The position numbers and the translations under genes were made by a program. The notes under the pieces are model-generated. The model saw nothing but the letters and a program-made list of their open reading frames with translations, had not been told where the DNA came from and did no database searches. Of a stretch of DNA of 64,000 nt, positions 8,448 to 16,191 are shown one piece after another. Every line of letters begins with the position of its first letter. Position 1 is the first letter of the stretch. This stretch comes from Riemerella anatipestifer_F (lineage in GTDB: Bacteria; Bacteroidota; Bacteroidia; Flavobacteriales; Weeksellaceae): assembly GCF_037861325.1 (NCBI RefSeq), contig NZ_JAFELW010000002.1. The stretch is one strand, 5' to 3'.

Positions 8448-9323
8448 TTACATTGCAGAAGATACCACTATTTCTGAGTTTATCTTTTTGATTAACCCTT
8501 GTAATGTTTTACCTGGACCTACTTCCACAAAAGAAGTTGCACCATCTTTAATCATATTTTGAATAGACTGCGTCCACTTTACAGGCCCTGTAAGCTGTGC
8601 GATGAGGTTTTGTTTGATTTCCTCCTCATTAGCCACTGCCGTAGTCGTAATATTCTGATAAATAGGGAAACTCGCCTTTCTGAATTTTGTATTTTCTATC
8701 GCTGTTGCCAGTTGGTCTTGTGCAGGCTTCATTAGTGGTGAATGAAACGCTCCATTAACAGGCAACAATAACGCTCTCTTAGCTCCTACTTCTTTAAGCT
8801 TAGCACAGGCTTCCTCTACCGCTTGGGTTTCTCCTGAAATCACTAACTGCCCTGGGCAATTATAATTTGCAGGCACTACTACCCCATCTATTTGATTACA
8901 AATTTCCTCTACTCTTTCATCTTCTAAACCTAAAATAGCCGCCATAGAAGAAGGGTTAGCATCACACGCTTTTTGCATTGCATCTGCCCTTTGAGCTACT
9001 AATTTTAAACCGTCTTCAAAAGACAAAACACCACTCGCCACCAATGCCGAAAACTCTCCCAAAGAGTGTCCTGCTACCATCTGAACACCTGTAGCATCTA
9101 TAGCCTTAACTGCCGCTACAGAATGTATAAATATCGCAGGTTGCGTTACTCTGGTTTGTTTTAAATCTTCTTCCGAACCATTGAACATAATTTTTAGGAT
9201 ATTAAAACCTAATATCTCATTGGAAAACTCCATTAAGTCTTTAATATCTTTTCTACTGTCGTACAGTTCCTGTCCCATTCCTACAAACTGAGACCCCTGA
9301 CCTGGGAACACTAATGCTTTCAT
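8448..9323 (-). CDS. fabD: Malonyl-CoA:ACP transacylase
   Basis: FabD (291 residues) loads malonyl onto acyl carrier protein for fatty-acid synthesis in the cytosol. It has the opening FPGQGSQ at 6-12, catalytic Ser87 in GHSLGE, the QPAIF segment before it, and the catalytic His in GAFHSPLM near residue 197. Length is normal for the family. It is convergent with the thioredoxin gene and shares its terminator. The LysM gene lies 42 bases upstream on the same strand but is unrelated in function. Confidence 0.97.
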   Translation of the reverse strand: MKALVFPGQGSQFVGMGQELYDSRKDIKDLMEFSNEILGFNILKIMFNGSEEDLKQTRVTQPAIFIHSVAAVKAIDATGVQMVAGHSLGEFSALVASGVLSFEDGLKLVAQRADAMQKACDANPSSMAAILGLEDERVEEICNQIDGVVVPANYNCPGQLVISGETQAVEEACAKLKEVGAKRALLLPVNGAFHSPLMKPAQDQLATAIENTKFRKASFPIYQNITTTAVANEEEIKQNLIAQLTGPVKWTQSIQNMIKDGATSFVEVGPGKTLQGLIKKINSEIVVSSAM

Positions 9324-9365
9324 ACTTATTTTTTCAAAGATTATCTCTTTAATTTCTTATTTAAT

Positions 9366-11261
9366 TTATGGTAAAAGTCTTACTACACGATAACCTACAT
9401 TTACATAGGCACCATTTGGTTTTATTCTTTGGAATTCAAATTTTGTGGCTAGTTGTGTTTGAGTTTGCCCCATTTGCTTAAATATTTCTCCTTTCTTATT
9501 TTCTCTAGAAAGCATATCATTAACGATATCAAAGCCTACCACAGCATATTTAGAAGGTGTTTTACAATATTTGGCTTTATATGCCGCTAAGACTTCTTTT
9601 TCAAAACTTCCTTCTGAATTGATTTTCCTATCCATTATATACACCAAATTAGCTTGACTTAGCTCATCTACTTTTTTATCAAAAGCAGGCACATAGAACA
9701 TACTAAAGGCTTTGATCCCTTTAGTATCCTTAGACAAACCAATGATTTTAGAAGCAAAAGCATTACCCACACCGTCATCATCACTCGCCAAAATTGCTAT
9801 TACTGGAGAACTTTGACCTGTCATCATATTTTGCTCTAGCTCTATCTTAGACGCATTATCCACTATAATAACCTCTGCTTTTCTTAACGACCTATCTAAT
9901 CCTGCCTTTATGTAGTTTGCATTAGTCGTGTCATCTCCAGCCACGATATAAATTTTTTGGTTAGAAAAGACCTCTTTAACCTCTTTTACAATCCTATCAG
10001 CATAGATGGTTTTATCCGTTTCAGCTATAATTAAATTACCAAAACCATACATCTCCTCGCTGTTTGCAAAAGGAGCTACTATAGGAATTTGAGTATCTTT
10101 AACATAGTCTAAAACCTCCAATACATTAGATTTAAATAAAGGTCCAATAATTAAATCGGTATTAGACTGGTCTATTTGGATTAAATTTTTCTTGAATGCT
10201 TTTTCGTTACCTGCATCTATGATATTAAAATCTAGCTCTTGCCCCTTTTTAGCATTCATCTCTACAGCTAACTTAGCTCCCATAAGGAAATCCGTTGCAA
10301 GCCCTCTATATTTAGAATCTCCTGTATCAAAGCCAAATGGCAACATCAATACCACTTTAAGTGCGTTAGTATTCTTCTTAACATAGGCTTTATTGAACTT
10401 TTTTATTTTAAGAACCATCCCTGGTTTTAAGCCCTCTGAAATTTGAGGATTAAGTTCTAAGAGTTGATCTAAATCCAAATCATACTTGTTAAGGATACCA
10501 AAAACAGTATCACCTGCCTGAACGGTATAGGTAATATAATCTTCTTGGGAAGGAACTACCTTTTTAGTTTCTGAAAAATCTGGTTTTATTTTCTCAGTAG
10601 AGTTAGCGACACTTGGGTGTTTCACTTTAATAACTTCCCCTACTTTCAAGCCATTCTCTTCTAAACCTGGATTAAGTGCAAAAAGATCTTTCTTACTGAT
10701 TCCAAATTGTCTTGTAATGCGATAGTAGTTATCCTTAGCCTGCACCTCGTATTCTCCTTCGGATAAAGCCTTTGCTGTTTTTTCCACAGACGAATTTTCC
10801 TGTGTTGTGGTTGGAGTAGCAACTTCTTTAACAGTAGAAGTAGTTACTAATTCTGATGCTCCGTATTTAGTGATTTTATCCAAAGGCAATACCACTTCCT
10901 CTCCTATCTTCATTTCTAAATTTGGATTCAGTTTTCTAACCTCCGTTTCCGTAATATGGTACTGGCGGATTAAACTATATAAAGTTTGTTTTGGCTTAAG
11001 TACAATTTTACCCAGCTGAACTTCCTTAGAAGCAGCCACTACTTTTTGTCTTTGCCCAGCTGACTTTTTACCAATATTAAGGGTTTGCCCTATCTTAATG
11101 GCTCCATCCTTTATTTCAGGATTAAGTTCGTAAAGTTCTTTTATAGATAAACCGTACTTTCTGGAGATAGAGTACGGCGTCTCTTTCTCGGCTACCGTGT
11201 GCGTTTGTGCCTGTAAAAAGAAACTCATTAAAAATATGGGAGCAATTAATATTTTTTTCAT
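9366..11261 (-). CDS. Exported LysM repeat protein with a PBP1-like ligand-binding domain
   Basis: A 631-residue exported protein. After a signal peptide (to about residue 18, LQAQ) come four LysM modules at roughly 21-64, 85-126, 170-213 and 244-288, each with the Y-S-I/Y-x-L-x-x-x-N-P pattern, which bind peptidoglycan. The C-terminal half (about 305-631) looks like a type I periplasmic binding fold (VVLMLPFGFDTGD..., TDLIIGPLF, VAGDDT), as in branched-chain amino acid receptors. It probably acts in the periplasm at the cell wall, perhaps as a wall-bound scaffold or sensor; a catalytic site is not visible. It lies 37 bases downstream of bshC on the same strand. Confidence 0.8.
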   Translation of the reverse strand: MKKILIAPIFLMSFFLQAQTHTVAEKETPYSISRKYGLSIKELYELNPEIKDGAIKIGQTLNIGKKSAGQRQKVVAASKEVQLGKIVLKPKQTLYSLIRQYHITETEVRKLNPNLEMKIGEEVVLPLDKITKYGASELVTTSTVKEVATPTTTQENSSVEKTAKALSEGEYEVQAKDNYYRITRQFGISKKDLFALNPGLEENGLKVGEVIKVKHPSVANSTEKIKPDFSETKKVVPSQEDYITYTVQAGDTVFGILNKYDLDLDQLLELNPQISEGLKPGMVLKIKKFNKAYVKKNTNALKVVLMLPFGFDTGDSKYRGLATDFLMGAKLAVEMNAKKGQELDFNIIDAGNEKAFKKNLIQIDQSNTDLIIGPLFKSNVLEVLDYVKDTQIPIVAPFANSEEMYGFGNLIIAETDKTIYADRIVKEVKEVFSNQKIYIVAGDDTTNANYIKAGLDRSLRKAEVIIVDNASKIELEQNMMTGQSSPVIAILASDDDGVGNAFASKIIGLSKDTKGIKAFSMFYVPAFDKKVDELSQANLVYIMDRKINSEGSFEKEVLAAYKAKYCKTPSKYAVVGFDIVNDMLSRENKKGEIFKQMGQTQTQLATKFEFQRIKPNGAYVNVGYRVVRLLP

Positions 11262-11279
11262 TGTTTATAAACTAGATTG

Positions 11280-11287
11280 CAAAAATA
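11280..11287 (-). promoter_or_regulatory. Possible -7 element (TATTTTTG) of the LysM gene
   Basis: TATTTTTG on the minus strand ends 18 bases before the ATG at 11261. The match is good but the flanks are A/T-rich. Confidence 0.35.
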
Positions 11288-11298
11288 CATTTTTCCAA

Positions 11299-12879
11299 TT
11301 AAATAGCTAACACTAACATTACCGACTTATCCACAGGCATTTCTTCTAAACAGATATCCAACCATTTTCTACCTAAACCTCTGTAAAATACGCTAAAATT
11401 ATATTGTCTTTCCTGCCATTTAGCATTAGGATTTATCTTTTCAGCGAGCAAATTCAATCGTTCTAACAAATCTTGATTTTTTTTCTTTTCTGCTTTTAAC
11501 AGACGGGTTCTCATTTTTTGATAAGATTTTAGCTGACGCTTCTGTTCTGCTTCCACAAGGTTAAAGAAAGTAACCTCTGTCTGTCGGGCTTTTTCTTTCA
11601 GTTCATCAAAACCTTGCTTTAGTAATTTTTCTTTCTCATCAATAGTAGGCAGTAAAGTAGAATTTTTCAATAGTTTTTCTCCAAACATTCTCTGATAATC
11701 ATTGAAAAAATCCTTAACACTAAACCCTAACTTATCAATTTTAGCAAAAGTTTTTTCATCAATAAAAGTGAATGAATGGCGTGGTATTAAAACTGGAAAC
11801 TCTAACCCTATACTTTTGAAATAATCTACCAACTCTAGCCAATACATTATCTCTGCATTTCCGCCTATATAAGCGATATTAGGCAACACTGTCTCCTGAT
11901 ACACAGGTCTCATCAAAGCATTAGGGCTAAATCTTTCAGGAAAGTTCTGCAACTCCTCCAAAATTTCTTGCTCCGTAAATACCTTTTGGGTGTCTATCAC
12001 TTTAAATGAGTTACCTTCTCTTTCTATCCTTTGGCGTTTGTCCGTAAGGTAAAACAAATTGATTTCTCTAGGATTCACCTGCACTTTAGAGTATGTTTGT
12101 GATAAATACGCTATCCTTTGCTTGGTTTCGTTGTATAGTTTTTGAGAAAAAAGTTCTTCTCTAAAAGCGGAGGACATTTGCAATTTCAAAGCCTTATCAT
12201 CACCATCTATGAGTAAAAGTCCGTAGTCTGCAAATAATTTTTGAGCTAAAATCCTTATAGATTGCGATAGTGTATGCCCCACACCATAAGCTTCCTCTAG
12301 CCAACCAACAAGCTCTTTTCCAAAAGGGAAACTCTCCATTTCCTTTTTAAATTGTTCCAAAAATGCGTTAGTTTCCAACTTAATTCTACCTACCGCTCCA
12401 CCTTGTACGCCTTCTATCTCGTAGTAATTTTCATCTGTCCTGAAGTGATTGATTTCATCAAAATCGTGGTCTTCCGTAGCCATCCAAAAAATAGGAACAA
12501 AATGTTTTTCAGGAAATTGTTCTTTAAGATAAACACTCGTTTTAATTGTCTGTAAAATCTTATAAATAAAAAACACAGGTCCTGTAAACAAATTAAGCTG
12601 ATGACCTGTAGTGATGGTAAATGTATTTTCTTTTAGTAAAGCTTCCAAATTCTCCTTTTGTGATGAAGAAAACTCAATACCTTCATATTGCTCTTGAATG
12701 ACCTTAACTAAAACCTCCCTTTTCTCGTTAGAAAATGTTTGGGATTTAGCCTCTATCTTATCAGCTATGTTGGTAATATTAAATGAATACGGTTTAAAAT
12801 CCTCTATTTTATCATCTAAAAAATCCCTAATTAGCATAGGGATTGCCTCTATCTCCTGAAATGGAATAAGCGTTTTCAT
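11299..12879 (-). CDS. bshC: Bacillithiol synthesis enzyme BshC
   Basis: BshC (526 residues) adds cysteine to glucosaminyl-malate, the last step of bacillithiol synthesis. The recognisable segments are TTGHQLNLFTGP (near 94-105), IYKILQTI, WMATEDHDFDEINHF, RLSP/NALMRPVYQ and the coiled-coil-rich middle, ending in a normal-length C-terminal domain. Its presence implies that this cell uses bacillithiol as its main low-molecular-weight thiol, which fits the persulfide genes at 4-8 kb. It lies 9 bases downstream of the porin gene on the minus strand. Confidence 0.95.
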   Translation of the reverse strand: MKTLIPFQEIEAIPMLIRDFLDDKIEDFKPYSFNITNIADKIEAKSQTFSNEKREVLVKVIQEQYEGIEFSSSQKENLEALLKENTFTITTGHQLNLFTGPVFFIYKILQTIKTSVYLKEQFPEKHFVPIFWMATEDHDFDEINHFRTDENYYEIEGVQGGAVGRIKLETNAFLEQFKKEMESFPFGKELVGWLEEAYGVGHTLSQSIRILAQKLFADYGLLLIDGDDKALKLQMSSAFREELFSQKLYNETKQRIAYLSQTYSKVQVNPREINLFYLTDKRQRIEREGNSFKVIDTQKVFTEQEILEELQNFPERFSPNALMRPVYQETVLPNIAYIGGNAEIMYWLELVDYFKSIGLEFPVLIPRHSFTFIDEKTFAKIDKLGFSVKDFFNDYQRMFGEKLLKNSTLLPTIDEKEKLLKQGFDELKEKARQTEVTFFNLVEAEQKRQLKSYQKMRTRLLKAEKKKNQDLLERLNLLAEKINPNAKWQERQYNFSVFYRGLGRKWLDICLEEMPVDKSVMLVLAI

Positions 12880-12888
12880 ACTTCAAAT

Positions 12889-14790
12889 TTAGTAAAAAAG
12901 ATACCAAACTACACCTAAATTAAGCCTAAAATCAGAAATAGGAAAATATGGTGCTGTATATGACCTATTTTTCATAAATGTAGTATTAAAGTGCTGTGCT
13001 TCTGCATAAATGAGCATTCTTTTCACTTTCATATTAAAATAAGCCGAAGCAATAGGTTGCCCTCCTATACTGTGAGCAGAGGCAGACGGCAACACAAATT
13101 CGTTAAGCACAGGAGCATATTCTCTAGAATTAAACTTTGAGAAATAATATACTTGAACACCTGTTTGTAATTCTGCCGCTTTTTTAAAGGCTGGTGTTTG
13201 ATAATAGAAGTTGAGCCTTCCTACAAAATGTGGCAAAGGCAATAAATCTTTATTATTGAGAACCGCCTGAAACAAAAGATTGGGATTAAAGTTAAACTTA
13301 CCATACTTAAACAAGGCTTCTCCACCAATCTGAGAAATATTAACCGAAGACGAACTTTGCTTAGGTTGATACAACTCATTAAAATAAGCCATTTGGTCTA
13401 TCCTAAAATAATTAGCTGACACTTTCGTATCAAACCATTTCAAACCTAAAGTTCCACCAATTTCTAGAATATTTTGATTTTTAAAATCTTGCCACTGATA
13501 ATTGAAATTAGGATAAAGTGAAGCGTTTACCAAATAGTTAAAACTTGGTGCTACCGACTGAAAGTTAGCTTTAGCATCTAAGAAATAGCCCTCAATAGGT
13601 TCTAACTTTAAATGATTGGTTGTTTTTAAATAATTTCCAAAAACAGCACCTCTAGAGATTTCTAAGAAAGACTGTAATTTCAGTTTATCCCAAAGATTGA
13701 TATCTAGATTCCCAATCGCCCCTAGCCTATTTTCCTTATAAATATCAAACTGGGCATTACCCGTACCCAAACTGATACTTTGATGCCTAATACCTGCATC
13801 TAGCTTAAATTTTTCATTATCCAAAAGTAAACTTAATGTATTACTTAAGTTCTCAGAATATTTTTTATTCACCAAAGGCATCTCCGCTAACACTCCTCCA
13901 CCTCTTTTCTGAAAGTAACTTTCTACACTTGATTGTTTAAAATAGTATTTATTACCTTGATGAAAAATGCTATGCCTTAACTTAAACGGAAAACGCTCCG
14001 ATGAAAACGGACGAAATTCGTGGCTGTAATAATATCTTCTATATGAAAATCTAGAGTCAGAGCCCGTGAGGTTAACTTCGAGATTATTTCTATTTTTAAA
14101 TCGGGTGTCATTAAGGAAATTATCCATGCTCACAATACCTCCATACTCTTCTGCATTAACATTCTGATGTGTAAAATGAGCATAAGCTTTATACTTTTGA
14201 TTTCTAGATTGAAACTGTGCAGAAACTGTAAAATTATTATTAGAGGTCAAACTTCTCCTATAAAATCCTTGAGACCTAAGACCTGTATAATCCAACGCAA
14301 AATTGAAATTCTTCCCAATATTTTGAGTATAGGTAGATTTTAGCGTTCCTCCATTTCCCACACCATTATGGTAAACAAAAGCCGTAGTAGGTGTTTTAAC
14401 ATCGTAATAGCATATATCTTGAATACCTTGGATGAAGTGTGATTTATTGGTTGGCAAAAGAGTTAGGTTCTGCTCTGGATTAACTGAATACACTAAATCT
14501 TGAAAACCTGCTCCCACATTAGCAAATGACACTTTACCAAAAATATCTCTATTATTATACTGAATGAACTGATAGTATTTGTCTATACTAAAAACCGTAT
14601 CAAATACTTGATACTGCCCAAATTGTTTCTTATATCTATAATCTTGAATAGTAGGAATAAAGACTTTAGCAGAATCTTTTCCTCCTCTATCTATGACTAA
14701 TGAATCTTGCTTTATTTTATCTCCCGATTTCTCTTGTGCTTTCAACCAAGTAGAAGCCAATAACACTACTATAAAAAAAATGTACCTCAT
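12889..14790 (-). CDS. Putative outer-membrane porin (Bacteroidota putative-porin family)
   Basis: A 633-residue outer-membrane protein: signal peptide (IFFIVVLLASTWLKAQ), a short Ser/Asp/Lys-rich linker, then a run of alternating aromatic/hydrophobic beta strands to a C-terminal aromatic ending (GVVWYLFY). It matches the shape of the Bacteroidota putative porin family (DPNEYYNKDRG/GFQDLVY-type openings with TPTTAFVYHNGVGNGG). It is probably a substrate-non-selective barrel. It lies 9 bases upstream of bshC, on the same strand, and may be co-transcribed with it by position only. Confidence 0.78.
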   Translation of the reverse strand: MRYIFFIVVLLASTWLKAQEKSGDKIKQDSLVIDRGGKDSAKVFIPTIQDYRYKKQFGQYQVFDTVFSIDKYYQFIQYNNRDIFGKVSFANVGAGFQDLVYSVNPEQNLTLLPTNKSHFIQGIQDICYYDVKTPTTAFVYHNGVGNGGTLKSTYTQNIGKNFNFALDYTGLRSQGFYRRSLTSNNNFTVSAQFQSRNQKYKAYAHFTHQNVNAEEYGGIVSMDNFLNDTRFKNRNNLEVNLTGSDSRFSYRRYYYSHEFRPFSSERFPFKLRHSIFHQGNKYYFKQSSVESYFQKRGGGVLAEMPLVNKKYSENLSNTLSLLLDNEKFKLDAGIRHQSISLGTGNAQFDIYKENRLGAIGNLDINLWDKLKLQSFLEISRGAVFGNYLKTTNHLKLEPIEGYFLDAKANFQSVAPSFNYLVNASLYPNFNYQWQDFKNQNILEIGGTLGLKWFDTKVSANYFRIDQMAYFNELYQPKQSSSSVNISQIGGEALFKYGKFNFNPNLLFQAVLNNKDLLPLPHFVGRLNFYYQTPAFKKAAELQTGVQVYYFSKFNSREYAPVLNEFVLPSASAHSIGGQPIASAYFNMKVKRMLIYAEAQHFNTTFMKNRSYTAPYFPISDFRLNLGVVWYLFY

Positions 14791-14830
14791 AAAGTTTTAT
14801 GAGGTACAAAGATAGGTAAAATAAGAATGA

Positions 14831-16186
14831 TTAGTAACCCTTATTTTGATCTCCTTTAAATTCAGGATTATTATCTATTTCATAGGCAGGAATTGGCCAT
14901 AAGTCATTTCTTTCAGAAATATAATTAGCACCTTTTCCTTCAATAACCGATTTAGATAACCCTAAACGCTTTACAGTGAACCAACGGTCTGCTTCAGCAT
15001 ACAATTCCCTTCTTCTTTCAAGAACTATATCTGATATACTAACAGATGTCAATGCCTCTAAACCTGCACGGGCTCTAACTTTATTAACAAGAGTAAGAGC
15101 ATCTCCTCCTGCCGATAATCTCGCCTCAGCCAACATCAAAAGCACCTTAGCACCACGATAAACATGAGCTTGGTCAGCTCCTGTACCTGCATTAGAGTAT
15201 TTTTTAGAATAAACTCTACCTTGAGCTACAGGAAATGATGCAGTTACAGGATCGATTCTTTTGTCATTAGAAGAAAATATACTTGTAAACTCTGGTGAAC
15301 GAAGAGCTACCTCACCTCTACCCCCTAATGCGGCAGGCATAAGGAAAAAAGCATGATTCCCACCATCTCCATCAGCGAATGCTACCTTAAATATATCCTC
15401 AGAAGTATTTGCTGAACCATACAAAGCCCAATAATTACTTGGTAATTCTATATTAGCCATAGGCTCCAATAATGCTTTTGCTTGAGACATCTCATTTAAA
15501 TGCATATGAACATCAGCCAATATAACCTTTGCAGCATTTAAATTCAATCTTGTGGTAGAAGTATTATCAGAAAGGCTAAAGAAGGCTATAGCTTTATTCA
15601 AATCACTCTTAATTTTCGTATATACAGCTGAAACCTCCTCTCTCTTCGGATATAAAACTTGCGTATTAGAGTAAACTGGAGTAGATACATAAGGAACCTT
15701 ACCAAATAATCTTACCAAATTAAAATGCATTAATCCTCTAGCCGCATAAGCTTCTCCTAGTGATTTATTCTTAACATCAGTAGTAACACTAGATTTACTA
15801 TTCACTTTAGTTTCAAGCTGATCTATTAACACATTAGCCGCACCTATTGCTCCATAGTGCCCAGACCAAATTCTTTGAATAGATAAATTATTCTCCAAAA
15901 AATTACTTCCAGCCGCTTGACCAAATTCAGAAAATGTACCTGAATGTCTGAAATCATCAGCATACAAACCATCAAACAAATGCAACTCTCCTCCATAAAC
16001 ATATCGGTCTTGCATCTTATTGTATATTCCATTAGCAGCCCCTATAGCCGTCGCATTATCTATTATAAAACTTTCACCAGGCAACTGATTTACATCTGCT
16101 ACCGCCTCTCCAGTCATATCTCTACCACAATTAACCGCAGTTAATGAGAGAAATACAGCCGATAAAGCTATTACTATTTTTTTCAT
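14831..16186 (-). CDS. SusD/RagB-family nutrient-binding lipoprotein
   Basis: A 451-residue SusD-like outer-membrane lipoprotein that caps a SusC transporter and binds the nutrient. Lipobox LTAVNC puts the lipid anchor at Cys20. The helical, TPR-rich N-terminal part, the NLVRLFGKVPYVSTPVY segment and the conserved ending (RRRELYAEADRWFTVKRLG and NDLWPIPAYEIDNNPEF) are typical RagB features. It follows SusC by 5 bases in one operon. No glycoside hydrolase or peptidase is adjacent, so the substrate cannot be inferred. It is shorter than many SusD proteins (500-600). Confidence 0.9.
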   Translation of the reverse strand: MKKIVIALSAVFLSLTAVNCGRDMTGEAVADVNQLPGESFIIDNATAIGAANGIYNKMQDRYVYGGELHLFDGLYADDFRHSGTFSEFGQAAGSNFLENNLSIQRIWSGHYGAIGAANVLIDQLETKVNSKSSVTTDVKNKSLGEAYAARGLMHFNLVRLFGKVPYVSTPVYSNTQVLYPKREEVSAVYTKIKSDLNKAIAFFSLSDNTSTTRLNLNAAKVILADVHMHLNEMSQAKALLEPMANIELPSNYWALYGSANTSEDIFKVAFADGDGGNHAFFLMPAALGGRGEVALRSPEFTSIFSSNDKRIDPVTASFPVAQGRVYSKKYSNAGTGADQAHVYRGAKVLLMLAEARLSAGGDALTLVNKVRARAGLEALTSVSISDIVLERRRELYAEADRWFTVKRLGLSKSVIEGKGANYISERNDLWPIPAYEIDNNPEFKGDQNKGY

Positions 16187-16191
16187 ATTTA

